A DNA stretch of 26,595 bases from Gammaproteobacteria bacterium. GTDB lineage: Bacteria; Pseudomonadota; Gammaproteobacteria; Chromatiales; Chromatiaceae. The stretch is taken from positions 1 through 26,595 of the forward strand of contig VMDJ01000169.1 in the NCBI GenBank assembly GCA_008080925.1, written 5' to 3'. Made by a program: the position numbers and the translations under genes. Positions 7,553 to 14,498 of this stretch are shown piece by piece; position 1 is the first letter of the stretch, and each line of letters begins with the position of its first letter. The notes under the pieces were generated by a model. It did not search any database and was not told the DNA's origin. It saw only the letters and a list, made by a program, of their open reading frames with translations.

Positions 7553-7972
7553 ATGAATAATCGCAGCGACCAATTTCAGGAATGGCAACTCGAAAAGATC
7601 TTTGCCGATCACAAGCTCAGCGCACTACTCATCGGAGCTACTCGAGAAAAAGCCTTTTACTGCTTTTTGGATCAAATCGAAAAAGAAACAGATAGCTACG
7701 ATCTCTACAGCGACTATTACAGCGAAGGTGAAATGCCCGATGTGCGCTTAGAAGTCACGGTTAACACCTTAAATGACGTGCTCAGCGTAATGGCAAGCTA
7801 CCACCGCGTAGGTAGTCACGAGTTGATTGCGGCTTTCGATGCCGACACCATCAAACAACAAGACGATCTATCTGATCTTCTCGATATCACGCAATCCGAT
7901 CTAAGCAGCCACCCGGAATTCGATAAAATGAAAGCTCGGTTGACCCAACTAGGTCAGGCCATCTCGGCGTAA
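7553..7972 (+). CDS. Hypothetical acidic protein, 139 residues
   Basis: I do not recognise the family. The protein is soluble, acidic and probably mostly helical, with one Cys in KAFYCFLDQIEKE (about residues 32-44) and a Tyr/Asp-rich segment (SYDLYSDYYSEGE). ATG 7553 is chosen because AAGAGG lies six bases upstream; a TTG two codons earlier overlaps that ribosome site region. The gene is divergent from the acidic 113-residue gene and is followed by 104 bases before the yeeN-like gene, with no clear terminator, so some co-transcription is possible. Confidence -1.
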   Translation: MNNRSDQFQEWQLEKIFADHKLSALLIGATREKAFYCFLDQIEKETDSYDLYSDYYSEGEMPDVRLEVTVNTLNDVLSVMASYHRVGSHELIAAFDADTIKQQDDLSDLLDITQSDLSSHPEFDKMKARLTQLGQAISA

Positions 7973-8076
7973 AGCCCGCAAGCTTGGCTCACTATCCTGT
8001 CAATTAGGGACTAGGTTAAAACCGAGCAACCCTTTAAAATATTCACATAGTTTTAACCAATTGGAGTAGCAGACCG

Positions 8077-8790
8077 ATGGGTCGCGCATATCAAAACCGC
8101 AAAGCCTCAATGGCAAAAACCTCAGATCAGAACGCAAAGGTTTACAGCAGCTTTAGTCGTGAAATTTACATGGTGGCTAAATCTGGCGGCCCAGACCCTG
8201 ATGGTAATCTTGCCTTACGCTCCCTTCTTGACCGCGCCAAAAAAGCCCAAGTCCCTAGTCACGTTATCGAAAAAGCCATCGACAAAGCTAAAGGTGGTGG
8301 TGGTGAGGATTACGCTCCAGCACGTTACGAAGGCTATGGCCCCGGCGGATCACTCGCAATCATCGAATGCTTAACTGACAACCCAAACCGCACCTTTGGT
8401 GACGTACGAACAGCCTTCACAAAAACCAAATGTAAAATTGGTACTCAAGGCAGTGTTGCGCACATGTTCGAACACTTAGCCGTATTCACTTTTAAAGGTG
8501 AAGACGAGGATGCTGCACTTGAAGCACTGATGGATGCCGACGTTGATGTCTCTGATATCGAAAGTGAAGATGGCGAGTTAACCGCCTTCTGCGCACCCAC
8601 CGACTTCTTGAAAACAAAAACCGCACTTACCGCCATGGGCGTTACTGAATTTGAAGTCGAAGAAATCCAATGGATCCCAACGGCTTACACACAGCTCGGT
8701 GATGACGATATGGAGCAGTTCGAAAAGTTTATTGGCATCCTCGAAGATTTAGACGATGTACAAAACATTTATCACAACGTAGAGCTGTAG
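8077..8790 (+). CDS. YebC/PmpR-family protein, YeeN-like
   Basis: Members of this family (TACO1 in mitochondria) are described as DNA-binding regulators and, for YebC itself, as factors that help ribosomes through proline-rich stretches. The 237-residue protein starts MGRAYQNRKASMAKTSDQNAKVY, the pattern of the YeeN branch rather than MAGHSKWANI of true YebC. Typical motifs follow: PDPDGNLALRSLLDRAKKAQVP, IDKAKGGGGEDY, YEGYGPGGSLAI, GSVAHMFE and the C-terminal DVQNIYHNV. GGAG lies ten bases before the ATG. Family is certain; whether it acts on ribosomes or DNA here is not. No terminator follows closely; the first strong hairpin is 164 bases downstream. Confidence -1.
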   Translation: MGRAYQNRKASMAKTSDQNAKVYSSFSREIYMVAKSGGPDPDGNLALRSLLDRAKKAQVPSHVIEKAIDKAKGGGGEDYAPARYEGYGPGGSLAIIECLTDNPNRTFGDVRTAFTKTKCKIGTQGSVAHMFEHLAVFTFKGEDEDAALEALMDADVDVSDIESEDGELTAFCAPTDFLKTKTALTAMGVTEFEVEEIQWIPTAYTQLGDDDMEQFEKFIGILEDLDDVQNIYHNVEL

Positions 8791-8892
8791 TTTGTTTTCA
8801 ACGCATAACTCACTGCGTGATAACGGCTACTTTTCTAACTAAATACTGGACATTGTCGATTCAAAGGTAATTTTCACTAACACCTTCGCATC

Positions 8893-8978
8893 TATACTGA
8901 TACCCGTCTCTAAGCAAAGATACATTCTGCGCTATTGGAAGTTAGAGGCCTTTTAGCCATCTCAATGATGGCTATTTT
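8893..8978 (+). promoter_or_regulatory. Structured leader with attenuator-like hairpin before the Cys-rich small gene
   Basis: A TATACT -10 element at 8893-8898 has a weak -35 (TTTTCA, 8871-8876) 16 bases upstream. Downstream, CTCTAA (8908-8913) can pair with TTAGAG (8942-8947). A second perfect hairpin follows: TAGCCATC (8954-8961), 5-base loop, GATGGCTA (8967-8974), then TTTT. This hairpin ends 17 bases before the ribosome site-containing start of the next gene, so any transcript of that gene from an upstream promoter must pass it. It may be an attenuator, or a terminator for the yeeN-like gene with partial read-through. Confidence -1.
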
Positions 8979-8995
8979 ATTTATAGAGGTGTCAG

Positions 8996-9160
8996 ATGAG
9001 TGCAACTGAGTTTGAAACGTTGAGCCCAAAACAAAAACAAGAGCAACTAGACTTATTAGAAAAAGCAACACAACACGCTGTGCCTTGTAGAGGTTGTTTA
9101 GAGACGTGTAGTAATAGAGATAAATGCCTTGGTTACCCTTGGCGAAATCTTGATAAATAA
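8996..9160 (+). CDS. Small Cys-rich protein, 54 residues
   Basis: This short gene begins at ATG 8996, five bases after an AGAGGT ribosome site, and stops with TAA at 9158-9160. The N-terminal half is Gln/Lys/Glu-rich and probably helical (LSPKQKQEQLDLLEKA). The C-terminal half has four Cys, C31, C34, C38 and C44, in the pattern CxxC-x3-C-x5-C inside PCRGCLETCSNRDKCLGYPW. This looks like a metal or iron-sulfur site or a redox motif, though I do not recognise a named family. A hairpin terminator follows directly and a structured leader precedes it, so it is a stand-alone unit. An overlapping minus-strand frame is judged spurious. Confidence is moderate because only one sequence can be read. Confidence -1.
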   Translation: MSATEFETLSPKQKQEQLDLLEKATQHAVPCRGCLETCSNRDKCLGYPWRNLDK

Positions 9161-9165
9161 TTATC

Positions 9166-9207
9166 AAAAAATAAGGGCCTAGCAATTTCTTGCTAAGCCC
9201 TTGTTTT
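9166..9207. terminator. Bidirectional intrinsic terminator between small gene and tRNA-Arg
   Basis: A 13-bp stem with one mismatch (arms 9173-9185 and 9190-9202, loop TTTC) carries AAAAAA at 9166-9171 on one side and GTTTT on the other. It can end the plus-strand Cys-rich gene and, with the better U-run, the minus-strand tRNA-Arg transcript that finishes at 9211. Confidence -1.
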
Positions 9208-9210
9208 ATA

Positions 9211-9287
9211 TGGCGCGCCCGGCACGATTCGAACGTGCGACCGCCTGGTTCGTAGCCAGGTACTCTATCCAGCTGAGCTACGGGCGC
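9211..9287 (-). tRNA. tRNA-Arg (anticodon ACG)
   Basis: Read on the minus strand the cloverleaf is complete: acceptor GCGCCCG pairs with CGGGCGC, the D arm contains AGCTCAGCTGGATAGAG, the anticodon stem CCTGG / CCAGG frames the loop CTACGAA with anticodon ACG, and the T arm is GCACG-TTCGAAT-CGTGC. The CCA end is encoded (9211-9213). It decodes CGN Arg codons after A34 is deaminated to inosine. In E. coli the same tRNA type (argV, Y, Z, Q) follows tRNA-Ser downstream of csrA; here it follows the HU gene by 57 bases. Confidence -1.
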
Positions 9288-9344
9288 TTATTGGAAGCCG
9301 CGTATTCTCGGGGTTTTGCACCGCAGTGTCAATGGCTGTTTTTG

Positions 9345-9620
9345 TTAAAAATCGACGCGTTCTTTAAGCTGTTTTCCTGCTTTAAATACCGGTAACCGAG
9401 CGCCTTTGATTTCGATTGGTTCACCTGTTTTTGGGTTACGACCGGTACGTGGCGCACGCGCTTTGACATCAAAGGTACCAAAGCCAACAAGTGCGACTGG
9501 GTTGCCATCTTCTAGCGACTGCCCCACGACCTCGACTAGTGCATTTACCGCCGCTTCGGCTTGGGTTTTATTCAGGTCAGCTTTTGCTGCCACCGCATCG
9601 ATAAGTTCTTTTTTATTCAT
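9345..9620 (-). CDS. hup: HU-family DNA-binding protein
   Basis: HU is a small dimeric protein that bends DNA without strong sequence preference and compacts the nucleoid. The 91-residue product begins MNKKELIDAVAAKADLNK and carries the HU signature GFGTFDVKARAPRTGRNP-type block at residues 47-64, with the arm proline that intercalates DNA. It resembles HU-beta more than the IHF subunits. The ATG at 9620 is chosen over one nine codons upstream because that is where the family begins; a GGA lies close upstream. It is 31 bases after umuC on the same strand with no terminator between, so it may be co-transcribed with umuDC, which is unusual. tRNA-Arg follows. Confidence -1.
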   Translation of the reverse strand: MNKKELIDAVAAKADLNKTQAEAAVNALVEVVGQSLEDGNPVALVGFGTFDVKARAPRTGRNPKTGEPIEIKGARLPVFKAGKQLKERVDF

Positions 9621-9651
9621 AGCATTTTCCGCATTACTCACTCGCATGTGA

Positions 9652-10908
9652 CTAACGTACGCTCGCGAGCTCTTTCCATTGGGTTGTATAGGATGGTGAG
9701 CGCATATTTTGCCGCATCTTCCATTGCTGGTCTCTTAAATTTGACCCCAGCACCATCTTTCGTTTGCCGTATCGCTGATTGATACGGTCCAAGGTACTCA
9801 TCAATGTCGATTCTGGGCGTGAAGCAAACAGATCAGGTTGCACACGATGAGCATCAACAAGCTCACCTAGCATGACGCCTGCTTTGTGGTACTCCTTTCC
9901 CGGTTTGTAGATACGATCTAATAACTGACGTGTGATCGCAGCGAACTCGCGCGAATCATCAGACGGTATCGCTAAGCTGTATGTTTGCGCGGGTGCGTAA
10001 TATGGCTGCGACTGATCAAACGGACTGGTGCGAATCCATACACTCAGCTGCTGTGCTTTGAGTTGGTGTTTACGTAGCTTTTCAGCTGCACGGCTTACAT
10101 ATTGCGACAAGCTTTGTTGCAGCAGCAGCTTTGATTCAACACGTGCACCAAACGAACGACTTGAAACAATCTGCTTAGGTGTTTGATTCTCGATATCTTC
10201 TACACGCAAGCAAGACTCACCCCATAACTCACGATGAGTCTTGGCTAAGGTGACATTAAACACACCACGAATATCGCGCGGCTGTACTTGCATAAAGTCC
10301 CATGCCGTTTTTACACCCACCTCTTCTAAGCGGCGTGCAATGCGATAACCAATACCCCAGACATCATCTGCTGGTGTTTTCTTCAGCAGCATCTGTGCTT
10401 GATGTGGACTCAACTCTGACCAACTCACTACCCCCTCAAACCATTGCGTTTTCTTTGCCCATCGGTTCGCAAGCTTGGCCAATGTGCGTGTCGCACCAAA
10501 CCCTACAGCGACAGGGATACCTGTATGTTGCTCCACTCGGTTTTTAATCTCACGCCCGTACGGCTCGCATTGCCAGCTATCTGGTATGTGCGTACCAAAG
10601 GATTCATCAATGCTATAGATCTCTTGTACCGGAAACATGCCATCTAAGATTGTTTTCACACGATTAGAAAGATCGGCATACAAAGGATAGTTAGATGAGA
10701 AAACAAACACGCCCAATCGCTCGAGATCTTTTTTGACTTTGAAATAAACCATGCCCATTTTAAAGCCGAGCGCTTTAGCTTCTGGCGTGAGTGCGATCAA
10801 GCAGCCATCGTTATTCGAGAGCACCACGACGGGCTTACCGTGTAAGTCAGGTCGAAAGAGTCGCTCACAGCTGGCATAAAAACTATTGCAGTCACACAAG
10901 GCGTACAT
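9652..10908 (-). CDS. umuC: DNA polymerase V catalytic subunit UmuC
   Basis: UmuC is a Y-family polymerase that, with two processed UmuD' subunits and RecA, copies past DNA lesions with many errors. The 418-residue protein has the catalytic acids in place: Asp6 in ALCDCNSFYASCE, and Asp101-Glu102 in YSIDESF. The sliding-clamp motif QPDLF sits at 357-361, the same position as QLNLF of E. coli UmuC. The helix-hairpin-helix (DDVWGIGYRIARRLEEVG, about 181-198) and little-finger domain follow. The gene starts three bases after the umuD stop, so translation is likely coupled. It seems intact. It is chromosomal in setting and shows no plasmid-type neighbours. Confidence -1.
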   Translation of the reverse strand: MYALCDCNSFYASCERLFRPDLHGKPVVVLSNNDGCLIALTPEAKALGFKMGMVYFKVKKDLERLGVFVFSSNYPLYADLSNRVKTILDGMFPVQEIYSIDESFGTHIPDSWQCEPYGREIKNRVEQHTGIPVAVGFGATRTLAKLANRWAKKTQWFEGVVSWSELSPHQAQMLLKKTPADDVWGIGYRIARRLEEVGVKTAWDFMQVQPRDIRGVFNVTLAKTHRELWGESCLRVEDIENQTPKQIVSSRSFGARVESKLLLQQSLSQYVSRAAEKLRKHQLKAQQLSVWIRTSPFDQSQPYYAPAQTYSLAIPSDDSREFAAITRQLLDRIYKPGKEYHKAGVMLGELVDAHRVQPDLFASRPESTLMSTLDRINQRYGKRKMVLGSNLRDQQWKMRQNMRSPSYTTQWKELASVR

Positions 10909-10911
10909 GCA

Positions 10912-11454
10912 TCACACCTTGCGTACGACAGAAGTCACCACACCCCAGATGATCAAATCACTTTCTTCTGAGATACGGATATCAGGATATGCATCATTCT
11001 CGGCACGTAAGGTCACTGTACCGGCACGACGAATTAAGGTCTTAACCGTGAGCTCGCCATTCACCGCAGCGATCACCACCTTGCCACTCTTCGGGTCAAT
11101 CGAGCGATCGACCACCAAGATATCGCCCTCGTGAATACCCGCGTTTATCATCGAGTCGCCTTGCACTTTTAAGAGGAAGGTCGATGCCGGACTTTTAATC
11201 AGGTACTCATTCAGGTCGAGCTGGTTTTCGATGTAGTCATCCGCAGGACTCGGAAAACCTGCACGCACTTGCGAGCTATACAACGGCACCGCAATGGTTG
11301 CGCTATCGAGCTTAGGATGCAGCACCTCGACCTGATCTTGCTTAAGCGTACTCAACCACAGCTTTACCTGATCGACGTGCGCTACCGGCACGCGAACTGG
11401 CTTGGTGGGATTAGGCTTGCGACCGGCACCGTCGCGCTTTCCGCCTCTTGGCAT
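10912..11454 (-). CDS. umuD: Autoproteolytic polymerase V subunit UmuD with long N-terminal arm
   Basis: UmuD cuts itself when it meets RecA filaments, giving the UmuD' form that supports UmuC. The peptidase S24 core is intact: cleavage pair Ala65-Gly66 in VRAGFPSPADDY, nucleophile Ser101 in QGDSM and Lys138 in GELTVKTL. These match Gly25, Ser60 and Lys97 of E. coli with a constant shift of 41 residues. The extra 41 residues begin with a very basic RGGKRDGAGRKPNPTKP, which resembles an AT-hook-like or unstructured DNA-binding arm, then PVRVPVAHVDQVKLWL. Acinetobacter UmuDAb also has a long N-terminus and acts as a repressor, so a regulatory role is conceivable here but unproven. An AGAGG ribosome site five bases upstream fixes the start. 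umuC follows by three bases. Confidence -1.
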   Translation of the reverse strand: MPRGGKRDGAGRKPNPTKPVRVPVAHVDQVKLWLSTLKQDQVEVLHPKLDSATIAVPLYSSQVRAGFPSPADDYIENQLDLNEYLIKSPASTFLLKVQGDSMINAGIHEGDILVVDRSIDPKSGKVVIAAVNGELTVKTLIRRAGTVTLRAENDAYPDIRISEESDLIIWGVVTSVVRKV

Positions 11455-11461
11455 AGGGACC

Positions 11462-11491
11462 TCTGATGGACTTTTTGAAAAGTGTATCAGA
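11462..11491 (-). promoter_or_regulatory. umuD: 30-bp near-palindrome just upstream of umuD
   Basis: On the plus strand the pattern is TCTGAT-N2-ACTTTT-N2-AAAAGT-N2-ATCAGA: 12 of 15 position pairs are complementary, with mismatches only at the spacers. It ends seven bases from the umuD start codon and overlaps the AGAGG ribosome site by three bases. Position and symmetry suggest an operator. It is not the E. coli LexA consensus CTGT-N8-ACAG, although CTG-N10-CAA within it is a near miss to CTG-N10-CAG. It could also fold in mRNA and hide part of the ribosome site. Confidence -1.
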
Positions 11492-11563
11492 AATCAAAAT
11501 AGGCTCGAATAGATTTTTCTTAGACGTTATCAGGCGGCCACTAAGTGATGAATAATCAATAGC

Positions 11564-12544
11564 TTAAGCGACAACCACATCGCTTTCCGGCAGCTTTTGG
11601 CCAGACGAAAATGCGACAGCATTCTGCAATGTCGTCTGCGCGATATCGCGGAGCGCCTCTTCGGTCAAAAAGGCCTGATGCGGAGTCAGGATGACATCAT
11701 CCCGCTCGATCATCTGCGCCAACACTGCATCACTCAATGTGTCATGCGCATTAAAGAAGATGCCCGCTTCATGCTCATACACATCTGCGGCATAACCCCC
11801 TAGCCGACCTGCATCTAATGCCGACATAACAGCAAGCACATCCACCAAACAACCTCGCGAAGTATTGACGAGTAAAGCGTGAGGTTTCATCTGCAATAAA
11901 CGATCTGCATTGATTAGATGATGATTCGTATCACACATCGGCATATGCAAACTGACAATATCTGAATCGCTGAGTAACTGATCTGGCGATACCCACTCAC
12001 CCAGGTCAGACGAACCTTGCACAGGGTCACTGAGCAACACACGCGCGCCAAAGCCTTTAACAATTGACGCGACCACCTGACCAATACGACCTACGCCATA
12101 GACACCCACTGTTAGTGAAGCCAGGTCACGTCCAACTAAGCCATCTAAGGTGAAGTCCGCATGTTGCTGACGTTGCTGCGCTTTCAATAATCGACGGTTC
12201 AATGCCAACATCAACATAACGGCATGCTCTGCAACCGCATGTGGCGAATAAGACGACACACGACTCACACAAAGACCTAAGCGTTTAGCGGCTTGCACAT
12301 CAACACGATCAAACCCTGCACAACGCAATAAGACATGTTTAACGCCATGTTTGACTAAGCCGGATAACACCGGCTCATCTAACTGATCATTCACAAAGGC
12401 ACAGACTGCATCACAACCCGCAGCTTGATCAATCGTCGCAGTGGTTAGCGCCTCATCGGTATAGCTCAGCTCAATAGCTCCAGAGCATTCACGATCAAAA
12501 CTGGCAATATCATAAGCCTTGGCGCTAAATAGCTTTAAACGCAT
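11564..12544 (-). CDS. ldhA: D-lactate dehydrogenase-type 2-hydroxyacid dehydrogenase
   Basis: This NAD-dependent enzyme most likely reduces pyruvate to D-lactate in the cytoplasm. The 326-residue length equals that of LdhA proteins. The NAD fold motif GVGRIG is at 150-155, and the catalytic triad is visible as Arg230 (NTSRG), Glu259 (DVYEHE) and His289 (TPHQAF), with the 29-residue Arg-to-Glu spacing of D-lactate dehydrogenases. SYSPHAVAEHAV (98-109) is the other conserved block. The gene starts three bases after the stop of the acyl-CoA synthetase gene, so the two form one transcript. Other 2-hydroxyacids are possible substrates, but the AGIFF segment after Glu259 favours LdhA. Confidence -1.
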   Translation of the reverse strand: MRLKLFSAKAYDIASFDRECSGAIELSYTDEALTTATIDQAAGCDAVCAFVNDQLDEPVLSGLVKHGVKHVLLRCAGFDRVDVQAAKRLGLCVSRVSSYSPHAVAEHAVMLMLALNRRLLKAQQRQQHADFTLDGLVGRDLASLTVGVYGVGRIGQVVASIVKGFGARVLLSDPVQGSSDLGEWVSPDQLLSDSDIVSLHMPMCDTNHHLINADRLLQMKPHALLVNTSRGCLVDVLAVMSALDAGRLGGYAADVYEHEAGIFFNAHDTLSDAVLAQMIERDDVILTPHQAFLTEEALRDIAQTTLQNAVAFSSGQKLPESDVVVA

Positions 12545-12547
12545 CCC

Positions 12548-14266
12548 TTAGCCTCGGGTATAGAGCGCATCAATTTGATCCGCATAATCTTCGATTACTT
12601 TGGCGCGCTTTATCTTTTGCGTTGGTGTGACATAGCCATTCTCGATAGAAAACATCTCATCACGCACAATGAATTTACGAATACGCTCGATTGAGCTCAG
12701 CGATTCATTCGCTCGTTTAACCACTTTGGCAAGTTCAGTATGCAGGTCTTTATCTTCACCAAGTGATTTAACAAAGTCTTCTTCAGGTACAATTACTGCG
12801 CTGAGCCATGAACGACCATCACCGACAATCACCGCTTGAGCAATCTCATCTTCAAGCGTCAGCAGGCTTTCGATTTTTACTGGCGCTACGTTATCGCCAC
12901 CCGATGTCACAATGAGGTCTTTTGCACGGCCACTAATGGTGATGTAGCCATCTTCATCTATATCAGCTAAGTCACCGGTATACAGCCAGCCATCTTTAAT
13001 CGTCATTGCCGTAGCATTCTCATCACGCCAATAACCTTTCATAACGTTATCGCCTCTTACGAGCAGTTCACCTGCATCGCTGAGCTTTACCTCTACCCCA
13101 TCAATCGCAGGACCGACACTGGCCATTTTGATTTTGTTGGGTAAATTCACACTGATCAGTGGAGCCGCTTCTGTTTGACCATAGCCCTGCAAGATGCCGA
13201 TATTTAGCGATGAGAAAAACAAACCCACCTCTGGGTTTAGCGCAGCACCACCCGAGACAAAATACTTAATGCGACCACCAAAGCGAGCTTTGAGTTTTTT
13301 ACGCACCAGCACGCTCAGTAATGGATCAATCATCCGATCGACAATCGATAACGACTCACCCAAGAAACGACGCCGACCGATATCCAACGTTTTGGCAAAG
13401 AGCGTCTTTTTAAAGTTGCTCGACTTATCTACCCCTGCGCGAATCTTGCTGTAGAGCGTGTCATATAAACGTGGCACAGCCGTCGAGACCGTTGGTGACA
13501 CTTCAGCTAAATACTGCGCCAACTTATCTAAAGATTCGCAGTAATAAATCTCACTGCCCAACGTAATGGGCAAATGCAGACCTGCCATATGCTCATAGGC
13601 ATGTGCCAGAGGTAAAAATGACATGAAGCGGTCGTTCTCATTGATAGGAATCTCTCTGACCACTTTTTCTGCCGCATCCACATTTTGCAGAATATTCGCG
13701 TGCGTCAGCATAGCTGCTTTGGGCTTACCGCCCGTGCCGGAGGTAAAGATCAGGGCGCAGATGTCATCAGATTTTATTGATGCCACATCAGGCCAAGCGA
13801 CTTGTTGTGTATTAGAAGGCCATGCGATCTGCTGAACATTATCTAGCGATAAGTCACTCAACTCATCCATCAGCATTAAGTGCGACAAGCAGCCATGATC
13901 AACATTCGCTTTCAACACCCGCTCAGCTAATACCTTACTCGACACAATGACCATCTTAGGCTCGGTCAATTCAAGCACATGTCGAAGATCATTCACGGTG
14001 TGTGTTGTGTATGCCGGAACAACGATCGCACCTGTAGCCATAATCGCCAGATCAGCTATCGCCCATTCCGGACGGTTCTCCGCAATCAATAGGACTCGAT
14101 CACCTGGCTGGACACCTTGTTGCGTTAAGAGGAGCGTGACGCGTGCCACCTGATCCGCAATCTGCTGCCAGCTTTGCGTCTGCCATTCATTAGAAGACTT
14201 AACGCCCACAAATGGTTTATCACCAAAACGTTTGGCCTGAGAGAAAAATCGGTTAACTAAGTTCAT
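12548..14266 (-). CDS. Long-chain acyl-CoA synthetase (AMP-forming), FadD15-like
   Basis: The enzyme activates fatty acids to acyl-CoA through an acyl-adenylate. The 572-residue protein carries the AMP-binding core motifs in order: TSGTGGKPKAAMLTH (175-189), GYGQTEAAP (361-369), YTGD (429-432), GRAKDLIVTSGGDNVAP (446-462) and a C-terminal PTQKIKR with the adenylation lysine. Its size and the GGDNVAP variant place it with the FAA1/FadD15 type rather than E. coli FadD. It likely acts at the inner membrane face on imported or recycled fatty acids. The ATG has no clear ribosome site. The gene has its own promoter in 14267-14355, being separated from tRNA-Ser by a terminator; ldhA follows by three bases. 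I do not assign a symbol. Confidence -1.
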   Translation of the reverse strand: MNLVNRFFSQAKRFGDKPFVGVKSSNEWQTQSWQQIADQVARVTLLLTQQGVQPGDRVLLIAENRPEWAIADLAIMATGAIVVPAYTTHTVNDLRHVLELTEPKMVIVSSKVLAERVLKANVDHGCLSHLMLMDELSDLSLDNVQQIAWPSNTQQVAWPDVASIKSDDICALIFTSGTGGKPKAAMLTHANILQNVDAAEKVVREIPINENDRFMSFLPLAHAYEHMAGLHLPITLGSEIYYCESLDKLAQYLAEVSPTVSTAVPRLYDTLYSKIRAGVDKSSNFKKTLFAKTLDIGRRRFLGESLSIVDRMIDPLLSVLVRKKLKARFGGRIKYFVSGGAALNPEVGLFFSSLNIGILQGYGQTEAAPLISVNLPNKIKMASVGPAIDGVEVKLSDAGELLVRGDNVMKGYWRDENATAMTIKDGWLYTGDLADIDEDGYITISGRAKDLIVTSGGDNVAPVKIESLLTLEDEIAQAVIVGDGRSWLSAVIVPEEDFVKSLGEDKDLHTELAKVVKRANESLSSIERIRKFIVRDEMFSIENGYVTPTQKIKRAKVIEDYADQIDALYTRG

Positions 14267-14355
14267 ATGAGCAGTCCGTGCTAAATACTAATACTGGTAT
14301 CTGTGTCGACCTTACACCGATTTTTATAACGAATCACTAATGGACAAACAGGCAC

Positions 14356-14385
14356 AAAAAAACCTTTGAGGCAGAACCTCAAAGG
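14356..14385 (-). terminator. Intrinsic terminator after tRNA-Ser
   Basis: A perfect 9-bp stem CCTTTGAGG / CCTCAAAGG with a 5-base loop is preceded on the plus strand by seven A, which become a T-run on the minus strand. It lies ten bases beyond the CCA end of tRNA-Ser and closes the csrA-tRNA-Ser transcript. Confidence -1.
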
Positions 14386-14395
14386 CTTGATGTAA

Positions 14396-14488
14396 TGGCG
14401 GAGACGGAGGGATTCGAACCCTCGATAGAGCTATTAACCCTATACTCCCTTAGCAGGGGAGCGCCTTCAGCCTCTCGGCCACGTCTCC
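14396..14488 (-). tRNA. serV: tRNA-Ser (anticodon GCU)
   Basis: The minus strand gives a class II tRNA: acceptor GGAGACG / CGTCTCC, a D arm with GGCCGAGAGG, anticodon stem CTCCC / GGGAG around loop CTGCTAA (anticodon GCT), a long variable arm TATAGGGTTAATAGCTCTATC, and T arm GAGGG-TTCGAAT-CCCTC. CCA is encoded (14396-14398). It reads AGC/AGU. It equals E. coli serV in type and place, next to csrA. Its 5' end is only ten bases from the csrA stop codon, so it must be cut from the csrA transcript unless a promoter lies inside csrA. Confidence -1.
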
Positions 14489-14498
14489 TAATTGGGTT

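Noticed and set aside
8910..9185. 91-codon minus-strand frame with a hydrophobic stretch
   Set aside because: It starts within the terminator hairpin and runs antisense to the better supported Cys-rich gene; no ribosome site is seen.
9652..11454. umuDC as part of a plasmid or integrated element
   Set aside because: No integrase, mobilisation or phage gene is nearby, and flanking genes are chromosomal; only the tRNA context is suggestive.
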